Shown: positions 1 through 10,495 of the stretch, one piece after another
How the letters are laid out: each line of letters starts with the position of its first letter
Position numbering within the stretch: the stretch's first letter is position 1
Assembly: GCA_009746045.1 (NCBI GenBank)
Contig: RPFO01000276.1
Span: 2,618,102-2,682,101 of the forward strand
Length of the DNA: 64,000 bases
Reading direction: 5' to 3'
DNA from: Mesostigma viride
Lineage: Eukaryota; Streptophyta; Mesostigmatophyceae; Mesostigmatales; Mesostigmataceae
Program-made: the position numbers and the translations under genes
Notes under the pieces: generated by a model
The model's database searches: none
Told to the model about the DNA's origin: nothing
The model's input: only the letters and a program-made list of their open reading frames with translations

Positions 1-430
1 CGCCATGGCCCGAGTCAGCGCCACCGACAAGCGCTGACGCCAATATGACGTCCAGGTCCGCGCCGACCATGGGGCCCGCTGGCCCTCCAGGTCCAGCCGG
101 TCCTCCCGGAGCCGGCAACACTCCTTGAAGAAGGCGGAGGTCAGGGGCCCCATGGCCCCAAACTCCTCCAGGACAAAGGGCACCACACGATGGTGCCCGA
201 CGTCGCCGTAGGCCAGGAGCTTGGCCCGCTCCGCCCGGTCCGCCGTGTAACCTGCCGTGAGGGAGGCCCCAGCCACGTGGCTAAGAGCCAAGGGCCGCGC
301 CACCGAAACGTCAATAAGCAGATGCCGGCCACCCCCTCAAAGTCCAGCACCACGATGTCAGGCCGGTGGTTGGGGGAATAGAAGGCAGCGCCATCCGCAT
401 CCTCGGACCGGATGTTCGCGTGGGGGAAAA
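1..430 (-). pseudogene. Restriction-like endonuclease domain, C-terminal and partial
   Basis: The frame carrying the RT C terminus reads RPDIVVLDFEG at about 345-375. After a frameshift near 300-320 another minus frame continues with LLIDVSVARP and then a helical stretch open to the window edge. The R/K-PD and D-x-S/K spacing is that of the PD-(D/E)XK endonuclease of R2-like elements, which nicks target DNA to prime reverse transcription. The stop codon and 3' UTR lie outside the window. Confidence 0.6.
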
Positions 431-2660
431 CCGACCGAATCATGGCGAGCACCACCGTCAGGAGGACAGTGTGCAAATACAAATACCAATTCTGATTCTG
501 TTGGCCCCCCATGCAGGCAAGGTAGTGAGTCCCCGTGGGATCCAGCGGCTGCCCACAGCTACCACAAGGCCGCCCGGCCGGAACAAGAGGCTGCGGGGCA
601 AATAGCTGGTGCCGGAGCGCCACCGAGTAGTGGCTGGGAGCCAAGGCGAATGGGGGGGCCATGGGAAGAGCACGAAGGTACGCCGAGCCCACACTCCGCA
701 AGGAAAGCGAGAACAGCCACGCACGTCCCTGGGCGTTGAGGTCCGCGAAAAGAGCAATCCAATCAGCCGTGTGCAGAATACCCGCGTAGGTTTTCTGGTG
801 TTTATCGATGACGCGAGCAGGGAATGCGGCGGGAGATTGAACGGAGGCGACCGAGGGAGTGCCGCGAGGGAGGTGGCGCTGTACCGCCTGAGCGGCACGG
901 ACGGGAGAACAGGCCTGCTGGATCTCAGCATAGGCCTCCTGGATGGCGGTGACGAAGGGCAAAGGGCTGCTGGGGTCCAGGAGGTCAGGCGCTGCCGTTG
1001 CCAAAAGGGGCAGGAGCCGGCAGCTTTCCGCCCACGACTGAGCGACGGAGCCCAAAAAGGCTGCTGGGGCCAGCCGGGCGGCACGAGTCAGACCGCAGCC
1101 ACCCATCCGTGCAGGCAGGGAGGCAATGCGAATAGCATGTGGCGGGAGGTCGGGGCCCGGGACCAGCTGCGCCAAGGCCGACTGGATGCGTTCGTCGTGG
1201 CCCTCGGCGGCCAGCCGGACCTGAGACGGAAGAGCGCCCCGGAGCCAGTGAACGACGCGAGGGTGAGCGCAAAACCACAGAAGCAGACCCTTGGTCTGCG
1301 AATCATGAAGGCGCGCAATCAAGGGCAGTACCTCAGTGCGTGCCTCGAGGGCGGCCCGCAGAGCATCGATGACAAACGCGGGGTCGCCAACCGGAACGCC
1401 GAGGACATCCAACCCATGGAGGCGCTCGTCCCGGCCCAAGAGCTGGGGCGGAAAGCCGGAGCAATCACCTTGGGGCGAGTACACCGCGCACTTGGCAAGG
1501 GTCAACTGGAGGTTGATGTCGGCCACCGCGGTCTGCAGTGCCAGCAGAGCCGCGGTGGTGTCCGGCACAGGGCCCAGCAGGTAGATATCATCCAAGTAGG
1601 CCTGAATAGCGACCGCCGGGTGGGCAGCATGGACCGCTTGGAGGCAACCCTGGAGGGGGCGGCAAAGTACAGGGGTCCCAGGGGGTCCCCTTGCTGGGTG
1701 CCCGACCGCGACAGCAGGCCGCCGCGAGTGCCGTCCTCCATGATGTGAACCAGTTGGCCGGGCTGGCCGTAGCACACGGCTGTCCAAGCGTACAAGTCCT
1801 CGAAGGACTCCATGACGGCCGCAAACATGCTGGCGCGGGACAGACTGTTGAACGCGTTGTGGCAGTCGACCTTGACGACAGCGTGGGTGGGGTGGGCCTC
1901 GAGGTAGGCCTGCACCGAATGGATGAGGATATCCGCCCCGCCTGGAGTCGTCACCCCCAGCTGGGCCGCCACCGAGGTCTCACCCGCTGCGAGGGGCGGG
2001 CAGAAAAAGGCACGGAGCTCGGGCGCCTTTTGGCGGCAGATCACTTTGCCCACGAGCTTGCGGAGCACCTCACCGCAGGCGATCGGGCGCACCTTGCCCT
2101 CGGGGGGGGCAAGACACCCTTGAGCAGAGCGAGGAGGCGAGCGCCCGCTAACCACTCGCGCGCAGCGGGAGGAACGCGACCAGCCGCCAGGTCAATGAGG
2201 GTGTCAAAGAGAATGTCCTCGCCCCCATGCCCCACCAGGACCTCCAAGTGCTCGTAGCGCCAGCCCGACGGCCCGGTAGAGGAAGCCCGCGGGACCTCAC
2301 GCATCACCTCCAGGAAGCAGTCGCGGTCCAGCCGGAGGGGGGCCGGCAGGGGGTCCGGCACGGGCAGCTGGAATCCGGGCTCCGCAGGGTGAAGAGCCTC
2401 CAAGGCCGCCAGGGTAGCCGCATTGGCGGGGGCGAGCTTGGCCATTTCCAAGCGGGTCATGGCCCGGCTGAGCTGCCCCTCGCGGACGAGGCGGATGACG
2501 TCGGCGGCCACCCGCTCGAAGTTGACCTCCCCCGACAGCCGGGCCGTGCGCGGGGGCGGCACGCCAAACAGCCCCTCCCAGTCCCCCTGCAGAAAGCGTC
2601 GGCAACGGGCAATAACCGCACCCTGGAGGCCGCGCACACCACGCCCGAGAGGGGTGAGGA
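430..2660 (-). pseudogene. Reverse transcriptase domain of the non-LTR element
   Basis: Three overlapping minus-strand frames (2637-2041, 2155-1502, 1787-430) together form one RT. Visible motifs are VKVDCHNAFNSL (palm motif A), GTQQGDPLGP (motif B, about 1660-1703) and YLDD (motif C, 1587-1598), the catalytic core that copies RNA at the nicked target. A thumb-like region and a CCHC cluster (CGSCGQ...H...C) follow, as is usual just before a restriction-like endonuclease. At least two 1-nt shifts break the frame, so this copy cannot make the protein unless they are sequencing errors. Confidence 0.75.
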
Positions 2661-2781
2661 GCAGGCGGGGGTCACCATGTGCAGTTTAAAGCCCAGCGGG
2701 TCGTCCGGAGCGGCGTGCATGCGCCGGAGAGAAACGATTGCACATTGCGCGAAAAGGCTACGCGCGCGGTGGGGAGGTCGG

Positions 2782-4406
2782 TCAGGGTAGACGTCGGGTT
2801 GATGGCGCATGCATCCCAGGGGACCGTGTCAAGCCAACGCCAACTGGCCGAGTAGTCGGGCGGCGGGGGCTGGGAGCCGGGGGGAGCCGAGGCGGGAGGG
2901 GGGAGGGGGCCGGGACTGCTGGCCGGTTGAGGGGCCGTTGAGCAACACAGGCGCGCGCGTGCTGAGCGCGCCCGTGAATGGAGTACACCCGCTGGCAGTG
3001 AGCTTCCGGGCACCGGTAACAGCTCATGGCCTGCAGATCCGCCGCGCCGAGATCGGGGTGCACAGCGCGAAGGTGCTGGCAGAGGAGGTTACGGTTGTGG
3101 AACACACCCGCACACGGGGACCCCGTGGGAAGCAGCACGGCACACCGGTGAAGGCCGTCGGCGGGCGCTGAGTGGCGGGGAGCGGCGCCAGCAAAGGCAG
3201 GACGTGGGGCCTGCGGCGTCTCCCCAGCCGGGCCGGCAGGCGCGCGCACCACGACCCGACCAGCGCCCGGCAGGCCCGCCGGGGCCACGGAGGAGGCAGT
3301 GCCCACCGGGGAGACCCCCAGCGGAGGGGGATCGAGAACGCCGGCGCCCCTCCCAGGGGGACTCGCCAGCGCGCCCGCGACCACCCCAGGCCCCGGCAAC
3401 GAGGCCGGGGGCGGAGGCCGAGGGGTCGGGGAGGCAGCTGGCCCCGGGGCCCGGTGGGGACCCGGCAGGGGACCCAGCGAGACCGGGGGCGGGCCGAGAG
3501 GAAGCGCAGTCCCAGGGGGCGGCACAACAGCCCGGCACAACGGGCAGCGCGGCACGGAGTGGAGCAAGCTGCGCGCGATGCACGCTTGATGGAATGTGTG
3601 GCCGCACGCGGGCAGGCGACACAAGCCATCCCCCGGCCGGAAGGGCTCAAGGCAGATGGCACAGGAGCCCGACTCGGGGTCGTCCCCCTCCAGAAGGGAC
3701 CGGACATGAGGGGGGGGCGGGTCCCAGCCGGCCTCCCAGCAACCCGGGAGGGCGGCAATCTGGGCGCGCGAGAGGATGCCGACCGGTTGGTCAGCCGCGG
3801 GGTGCCATTCGTGCGGGATGCCTGCCAACTCCAGGATGTCGTGGAGGAAGGCAGAAACAGGCGTCCCCGCGGTTAGGGGCTGGGCGCGCCCGGCCGAGTC
3901 CACCAAGATGGCCTGGCCGCCCTGAACCGCGATGGGGGCCCCGAACTCCACACGCAGCATGGCGGCCTGCGCCAGGCTGAGGGAGGTGATGAGAAAGCCC
4001 CCACTGGCAACCGGGCCGGGAGGCGGGGCCTGGGCGTCCAAGAAGAGGCGAAGCTGCCGCGGGGACATGAGGCCCAGGTCGGCGCCGCCCGCGAGGTAGG
4101 CCGCCCGCACCGAGACCTGTGCGTCTCGAGCCACCGCCGTGACGAACTCGACCACCGCCTGACCCACCCGCTCGTCCAGGGAAAGCAGCTCTTCCTGCCG
4201 GGCGGCCGGGAGATGCCACGGCAGCCGGCAGCCGGCGTGATATCCTTCCAAGACATACCCCCAAAGAGTCGAGGCCGTCACCGGGGGGGCGGCGGAAAGA
4301 AATGTCGCCCGCACCTGCGCAACTAGGGCCAGGAAGGCCGGGGGCCTAGGGAGCGAGGGGAAGGCGGCCTGGAGCCCGACCGCGTCCAGCAACAAAGGGC
4401 AGTACG
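2782..4406 (-). pseudogene. N-terminal part of non-LTR ORF: RING-H2 plus zinc fingers
   Basis: The open frame runs from 4503 to 2782 (573 codons), but its first ~30 codons read through foreign sequence. A RING-H2 finger lies at residues about 281-323 (positions 3535-3663): C-x2-C, then a C-x-H-x2-H-x2-C core, then C-x2-C. A proline/glycine-rich linker follows. Two C2H2/C2HC-like fingers lie at about 454-519, as in R2-type proteins, where such fingers help bind target DNA. RING-H2 domains usually belong to ubiquitin ligases, and none is standard in R2-type proteins. The region before the RING (31-270) is not recognised. The frame breaks before the RT. Confidence 0.65.
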
Positions 4407-4410
4407 CCCA

Positions 4411-5103
4411 AGAAGTGTATATATAGAAACAACATGCATAGCACTTGACATCCCTCCCAGCTCTCTGTAGTCTCTGCTCGGGATTAATCAAGCACCAGAT
4501 CACAACACATCTCAGCCATGACGAATTACAATGAATTCCCTATCCACTGGAAGTAGAAAGCCAAGTGTTTGGAATAGCAGCTTGTGGCTAACCAGAATAA
4601 TGACCAAAATGGAATCACCACCATAATGGCTCCTGATTGGAACCCCACAAGTTACCCACAAGACCTTATCAGGTAGACATTGATAGTTATCAGAACTGGC
4701 GCCCACCATGGACTGAGAAATAGCACATCACAAAATATATTAAGCACATGACAAACTACCTTCCTCTGTCTGGGACAAAACTAGGGGGACCTGTCGCCAC
4801 CTCACCAGCAAGGTTGATGGGCCAGCCAATCCGGGAAAATCCGCCTAAGCAGCCCCAGGGAATCGAACCCTGCCCTATAAAATCCCTTTGGTTGAGACAA
4901 ACCTCAAACTGAGGACAAACCCCCAACCAACATCATGCTCCATGACTGAGCATTACATAGAATACAGTATTATACACATATGTACACAGAGCATTACTGC
5001 CCTCAGAGCATCACAGCTCTCAGCATAACAGAGCCCAGCTCTATGTTAGCTCTTCTCACCCAATCAGTCACCAAACTCAAAGCTCCAACTGGAATTGCTC
5101 AAC
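4411..5103 (-). other. 3' non-coding region of the copia-like element (3' LTR candidate)
   Basis: This is 690 bp with no credible ORF between the Pol stop and the resumed non-LTR sequence. A GGGCGCCA motif (minus strand, near 4699-4706) sits about 400 bp past the Pol stop. A near-identical motif lies about 300 bp past the stop of the copia remnant at 40332. LTR boundaries could not be proved, because no partner repeat is visible. Confidence 0.35.
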
Positions 5104-8100
5104 TCACACAGAGGAGCTCATCAGCTTGTAAAGAAGCTTATATTGCTCAGCAGACTTGTGAGGTAACTTGGTCAAGGCATCAGCAGGATTCTCAGAACCT
5201 GGAAGATGTTGAATATCCACCAGACCTGCCAACTCCTTCAACAGGAGATAATCCAGATCTCTGCTCCTGGCCAACTGCTTGTGCACAAACTGGACCATGC
5301 CCATGTTATCTGAAAGGATCAAGGTTTCCATCTGAAGAGTATGAGGAGTCACTGAAGCCATAGCTAGCAACAGCTCCTTGATGTACAAACTGGACTGAAT
5401 CCCTTCACAAATGGCTCTGCACTCAGAGACATCTGAACTCACAGCAACCCTTCTTTGAAGACGACTGTACCAGGCCACAAGACTAGGCCTATGTTGCTGA
5501 AGCACAAACAAGCCAGCTGACCTGCCTCTGACCTTAGAAACTTGCCTGCTATCCATGGAGCTATCAACATAGATATCCAAGGAAAATGGCAAAGACAAAT
5601 CAATCCCAGCTAAAGTAATACCAGGAGACTTGTTAACATGTGCAATAATCTGGGAAGGCTCCTCCAGAATTAGCACATCATCAGGGGATCTGCTATGGAC
5701 CATCATGTCAGGCCCACAAATGCTGCCATACCAGGCCAACTTGCCTTTCAGCTCAGGTGCAATGGATGACGTCATGACCTCTGGAACAGATTGAAGAATG
5801 GTACTCTTGTAGTCATTGCCCGCCTGCAGCTTAATCAGCCACTGACTCCCCTCCTGAACCAATGTAGCCTGCATTCCACAGAACGTGACAGCCTCTCCAG
5901 GCTTCTGCCACAATTCTTTTCCCAAAGGAAATGCATCATTAATGATGGGCACAAACTGACTCAACCACTTAGTGGGAGCAATCAAGTGCAAGTCATCACC
6001 ATGCAGGCTAGCATACACAGGTAAATCATGCCACCTACCCAGCAATAAACATGGGTCCACAGATGACACCTTCAACCCACAGTGTTTAGTCAAGAAGTCT
6101 TCCAAGGTGAGCCTCCAAATGATGGGACTGGACCTGAGACCTTCTAGACCCTTCAGAATCAGCAGGTAGCTAGACTGGAGCTCTGCCTGCCAGGCTACAG
6201 GAACTGGCACATGAAATGGAGTTTCACAATGCCACACCTGCTGAGCCACACTGGGATCACCCTTCAGAAATGCTCTCTTGAAATCTAGCAGAACTGAAGA
6301 CATATCAGCACCCTGGTTCAGCATACCGACATACAGGCACAATAAAATACGCCATGTATCATGTAGCATCCCAGGTGTATACAACTCCTCGCCCAGAAGA
6401 TCCCCAGTACCACGGTATTCATTGAGAACTGGACGCACATGGGGAACAGACACCCCCTCCACCTCCTTCCGCTTGATGACGAATCTGAGCTTCAACCGTG
6501 TACTGTATGGGGGAACTTCATTCACAGGCTGACAGCAGTCAAACTGCAACCACTCCTCTAGAGCCTTGGCAAATGCTAGCCTCCAGGCCTCAAACATTAG
6601 AGGAGAACTCATTTCCTGGACAAGCTGATCATAGCTAAGAGGAGAATGAGCAGCCAGTGATCTCTTAGTAATACCAATACTGCTAGGGTGTAGAGCAGCT
6701 GGCATAACAAGACTGGAAGCCACAGGAATCTGATTCTCAGGCCACTGCACATTCTTGATCGCTTTCACAGAATTAAATACACTGGCAAGGGAGGTTTTAA
6801 AATTGACCAAGGGTATGCTACCCCAGCCAAACTTTCTCAGCTTATCAGATGCCACAACAATTCTAGGAGAGCTCAGAAAATTTTGACCCAAGATGATAGG
6901 GCCATCATAATCTTCAAGCACAAGAAATGTGACATCCTCACCCATGAAGGGTACCAGCACCTCTCCCAATACCATAATGTGTGTCCTGCCACTAAAGTCA
7001 GACACCCAAGCACAACTAGGCGAAAGCACCTGCCGTTGACCTGTATGTTGAGATCCCATAACAGAAACCTCAGCATTGGTATCTACCTCTAGGACAGCAT
7101 CCTCGGACTCCTCCAACTGGCTGAGCTTGGACACCCGAGGTCCTTGCTTGGCTTTTTGCATAGCCAGCACCACATCTTTCAGGCCCACACCTCTATGCTT
7201 AGTGAGGCTAGAGGGGACCACATCTGCCTGTCCTAAGGATGGAAAGTTAACCGATCCAGGGGTCTGGCCAGGACTTACCCGGGGATTACTTCCAGCTTGA
7301 ACGTGATGATCAGGGATGACGTCATGACCAACTGGCAAGGTTGTCACATCAGGAGCTACTGCCTCTGCTTCAGCACCCCTTAGACGTACATATGACCACG
7401 ACAGACGGTGCACATTCTGGGGAGGATCCTCCATCTTCACCCAGCACTTGTGCCCAGCTAGTTCCACCCTGGTCACTACTCCAGGGTGCCAGCTACCACG
7501 CTTGCCTGCAAGCTTGGGCTCTTTCCACACAATTACCCTCTGGCCAACAACAGGTTTCAGAACACTCCAGCCCTTGTCTTTCTGCCTCAACTTGGCAAAC
7601 TTGAACATAAGGCTATCTTTCCAGGCTTGCTCAACCTCAGTAGGGAGCTCCCGAAGATGCAATGATAATGGAGTCACAGGGACCTCTCCAACATACATGG
7701 ATGCCCTGACATTCAATCTGTCCTCAACTGACCTTAACCAGGCCGTCTTGATAATAGCTGGAACCAATCTTGGAATCTTCTTCTCCGTCAGCAGAATAGT
7801 CTTGAGTTCTCTGATTGTCCTCTCCACCACGCCTTGACTGCCATGGGACTCCCTGTGTACAACAAATAACTCAGGGAGGTCTTCATTCCCCATGCAGCAC
7901 TCAAATTCTAAATCACACTGCAGCTGGATCACTGGTTTCATTCTGGATCTGATAGCCTGGAGCCCAGCCACCAAACATGGCTTAGACTTGTCTTGCAACA
8001 GCTCCAGCACCTTGTACTTGGTATATCTGTCAACACCAACCAACAAAATCAGTTTCCTGATTTCTTGGATATCACATTGTACATATCCAGGCTGCAACAC

Positions 8101-8323
8101 AGGTTGTCTGACATGAGACTTCTTAGGCTTGGGAGCAACCAGCCTACAGGAACAAGCCTCAGCAACCTGTTTTACTGCATTAAACAAAGATGTCCCTCCC
8201 AGCCTCCTTGCAAACTGGAGTGCCTGGGCAGCATGACCAAACATGTGATGCAATCTCAATGCAATGTTTGACACAAGAGACATTTTATTAAATACAGGTG
8301 AGGTGCTGGAACAGCACGCTCAC
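5104..8323 (-). CDS. pol: Copia-like Pol: integrase, protease-like, RT, RNase H
   Basis: One intact frame; the first ATG is at 8283 (1059 aa) and the frame opens at about 8323. Integrase: HHMFGH near residue 12 (pre-integrase zinc site), then acidic residues D71, D124 and E154. Protease-like: DTNA at 401-404 and ILGQN at 465-468, resembling a retropepsin active site and its C-terminal motif. RT: LLDFKRAFLKG at 665-675 and LHGDD at 760-764, where copia elements usually have YVDD. RNase H: D907, E954, D992, D1035. The protease-like segment lies after integrase, whereas copia order is PR-IN-RT-RH. The product is probably reached from Gag by recoding, because the frames overlap. Confidence 0.85.
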
Positions 8324-8699
8324 TTACAACCATGCTCCCCATTGCATCATTCAGGCCATCAGCCTCACCCTCCTCCTCTAGAGGAGCTTCCTGCCCTAAG
8401 GCAGGACTTCCACGCTCCAACATTGAAGGAGTACGCAAACTACCTCCAAGAGCCATGTGGGAACGTTGTTGCCTTGTGGTAACTGCTTTCACCATGGTGA
8501 CGTGGGAAGACCCAGTCACTACCCCATTGTGTTCTTCCTCCATGGATGCACCCTCAACCTGTGCAGGGGGACTCTCAACCTTAAGTGGGAGACTCTCAAC
8601 CTGTGCAGGGAGCAAATCAACTTCATCCAGAGTAATGGGGGGGTCACTCTTAGCCCCCTCCCTGGCGGACCCTAGCAAGCCCAGGGAAGGCTGAGCCCG
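8256..8699 (-). CDS. Gag-Pol linker frame, open behind the Gag stop
   Basis: This stretch is in the same frame as the Gag C terminus, immediately after its TGA, and stays open for about 148 codons. It is acidic and rich in Glu and Pro with no recognised domain. Its end overlaps the Pol frame by about 70 nt (8323-8256), and Pol is reached by a -1 shift. No exact X-XXY-YYZ slippery heptamer is present in the overlap; T TTA ATA is the nearest. It could be a read-through extension, or coding sequence broken by mutation. Confidence 0.5.
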   Translation of the reverse strand, partial: RAQPSLGLLGSAREGAKSDPPITLDEVDLLPAQVESLPLKVESPPAQVEGASMEEEHNGVVTGSSHVTMVKAVTTRQQRSHMALGGSLRTPSMLERGSPALGQEAPLEEEGEADGLNDAMGSMVVSERAVPAPHLYLIKCLLCQTLH

Positions 8700-9772
8700 T
8701 CAGGTTGGGTTGTTATACCCACCTTGGCCCCTTTGCTTACGCCAGCTAGGGCAGTCCTTACGGATGTGGCCCTGCTGGTGACAGAAATAACATGTGATAC
8801 GAGGTGTCCCCACCCCAGGTGGTCCCCGCTGGGACCCCACCCTGTTGAAATCAAATCTGGGACGCTGAGCCGCTGGCTGCTCCTGGGAAGGACCTCCACG
8901 ACGCTTGAAGCCACTGAAGCCCTTGGCCTGGAAGCCCCCCCGCTTGGAAGGCCCTGACCTTGGTGGACCATAACCGTTGGAGGGCTGCCCCCCCATTGGT
9001 TGCCCTTGACCTTGGGAACACTGCCCCCTGCTGCAGCTGCCATATCCACCTTATCCTTCTCCTTCTGCTTCTCCCTGGCCTTGTCTGCCTCCTTCTTGCC
9101 TCCCACATACTTGCCCCTGAAATAATCCTTGATCTTGGCCACCATAGCAGCCCAGGTGGTGCATGTACGCATGTGCACCTGCAGGTTATCCAAGGTGACC
9201 TCATCCAATCCCAGGCTACCTAGGAAATCATCCATGGCAATCTCATCTGACACTACATACCCCTTGCCAGCACAATTGTGCCTGAGCTCCTGAAAATCCT
9301 CAAATGCCTGCAGAATCAGACCCTCAGCCTTGAAATCAATGTACTCCTTCTTCCAAAAGGAGCCATCACTAGCCCTCTTATCATCTAGGAACACCTCAAA
9401 CTCAGCTATAAAAACCTCCCAGGAATCTCCATCCTCAAACTTGTCATTTACATACTTCTGCACCCTCTTGGGACACTTAAGAAGGTACTGTGACATACAC
9501 AGCACCTGCAGAGGATTGTTACCATTATATAAGCCCTTATATCCCTTAAGGTGCCTAATGGTAATATCCTTATCCTTAACAGTCCAGTGCTCCTTGAGAC
9601 TGGGAAGCTGGTTAAGAATAGCAAAGCCCTCCTGGGCCTTGGCTCTGCGGGGCTGCTCTGCTGCTGCTGGGCGATTAAAATTCTGATTAAAATTCTGACC
9701 CCGCAGCATTTGTTCGCCGCGTATCTCGCCGTCTTCCAAACCCTGCATGGTCGCTGCGAATGCCGATGACAA
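8700..9772 (-). CDS. gag: Copia-like Gag with zinc knuckle (one frame change)
   Basis: The start codon is at 9772. The first 260 codons form a helical Gag core followed by a lysine-rich stretch. At a run of seven C (8988-8994 on the plus strand) the useful frame moves by -1 to the frame ending at 8700. That frame carries an Arg/Gly-rich tail and the CCHC knuckle CYFCHQQGHIRKDC, which binds RNA. Without the shift the first frame continues about 105 codons to 8672 with no knuckle. The run forms G GGG GGC in the Gag frame, so programmed slippage, mutation and homopolymer error are all possible. Confidence 0.7.
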
Positions 9773-9838
9773 CTGTCGATGCCGATGCCGATGCTGAAGA
9801 AAGAATACTGCTGGGGAATTAATAAATTAATCCCTTAA

Positions 9839-9850
9839 GCTCTGGAACCA
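9839..9850 (-). promoter_or_regulatory. Primer-binding-site candidate of the copia-like element
   Basis: The minus strand reads TGGTTCCAGAGC, 67 nt upstream of the Gag start. It differs from the common copia site TGGTATCAGAGC at two positions. It would pair with the 3' end or a half-molecule of a tRNA to start minus-strand synthesis. Confidence 0.4.
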
Positions 9851-9898
9851 CGAAAAAAATTTTCCTGAATTAATTCTCTGTTAATTATAACAGAAAAT

Positions 9899-10495
9899 TT
9901 AATCCAGCCGCATATCGTCGCGCGGAAACTGCAATACGTTATCCAAAATCTGCTGCACAATACTCGGATATAAATCAGGAAGCCCCTCGCTGTTTTCACC
10001 TGGCTCCTCAGCGTTTGATTGCCGCTGAATCGAAGCAGCGACGTTTATGATACCGTTGACTGACGACGCCCACCCGTTGTTGCTAACCGGAACTGCGACA
10101 GTCGGAAGAGTCGCCGAAATTCCAGACCACGCTGTCGCCAACGCCAGAACACCCAAGCCGTAGGTGCGAAGCGCCGAAATTACTTGAGCTTGCTCGTCTG
10201 ATCCCGACGCTGCAAGCCTTCGGAAAATATGGGAATTTTCCGACAGGATTTCCAAATCTTGAGTAAGGTCGTCGACGAACTGATGCAGATCGTTAGAAAC
10301 TGGCGGCCGGCTGACGAGCGCTTGAGACAGCGAAGGTTGAACAGCACGCGAATGCAGCGCAGCAGTTGACGCCGTACGTTGAACGTTGAAATTAAAGCCT
10401 GAAGACGATGGAGCCGACGCACGCTCGGGAGATGGCTCACGATATTCACGCGTGTTTCCCATATAATGGAAAAACACCGTAAAAATTGCCGACAC
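9899..10495 (-). CDS. Unknown 198-aa ORF upstream of the copia-like element
   Basis: The frame is open on the same strand as the copia genes and ends 49 nt above the putative primer site. A second ATG at about 10461 gives a protein starting MGNTRE, with Gly at position 2. The N-terminal third is Ser/Pro-rich. The middle is acidic and helical, and residues about 110-150 contain a moderately hydrophobic stretch (LGVLALATAWSGI). I do not recognise it. It could be an extra ORF of the retroelement, a remnant of another element, or a small host gene. Confidence 0.4.
   Translation of the reverse strand: MSAIFTVFFHYMGNTREYREPSPERASAPSSSGFNFNVQRTASTAALHSRAVQPSLSQALVSRPPVSNDLHQFVDDLTQDLEILSENSHIFRRLAASGSDEQAQVISALRTYGLGVLALATAWSGISATLPTVAVPVSNNGWASSVNGIINVAASIQRQSNAEEPGENSEGLPDLYPSIVQQILDNVLQFPRDDMRLD

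Larger units (their letters stand above)
1..4410 (-). mobile_element. Non-LTR retrotransposon, restriction-like endonuclease type, degenerate and truncated
   Basis: On the minus strand the parts read in order: RING-H2 and zinc fingers, RT, CCHC motif, PD-(D/E)XK-like endonuclease. This order matches non-LTR elements that cut with a restriction-like endonuclease (R2/CRE/NeSL-like families). The coding frame is broken at about 2800-3010, 2640-2680, 2100-2155, 1640-1790 and 300-430. The C terminus runs off the window start. The 5' end is cut near 4411, where sequence belonging to the copia-like element's 3' side begins, so that element probably inserted here. The exact clade is not resolved. Confidence 0.75.
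4411..9850 (-). mobile_element. Ty1/copia-like LTR retrotransposon, LTRs not identified
   Basis: Gag, a linker and Pol lie in order on the minus strand (9772 to 5104). A minus-strand TGGTTCCAGAGC at 9839-9850 resembles the initiator-tRNA primer site of copia elements (TGGTATCAGAGC), so a 5' LTR would be expected just above 9850. No matching direct repeat is seen between 4411-5103 and the sequence above 9850. The 5' LTR may be lost, diverged or replaced. The low-coordinate end (TGTATATATAG at 4417) is inferred from where the non-LTR coding sequence resumes. Confidence 0.7.

Noticed and set aside
609-1748. 379-codon plus-strand ORF
   Set aside because: Antisense to the reverse transcriptase in GC-rich DNA; no motif of its own.
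3172-3980. Long plus-strand ORFs
   Set aside because: Shadows of the Pro/Gly-rich part of the minus-strand zinc-finger ORF.
4417-4705. Copia 3' LTR from TGGGCGCC to TATATACA on the minus strand
   Set aside because: TG...CA ends fit, but there is no purine tract before it and no second copy near 9850, so it was not called.
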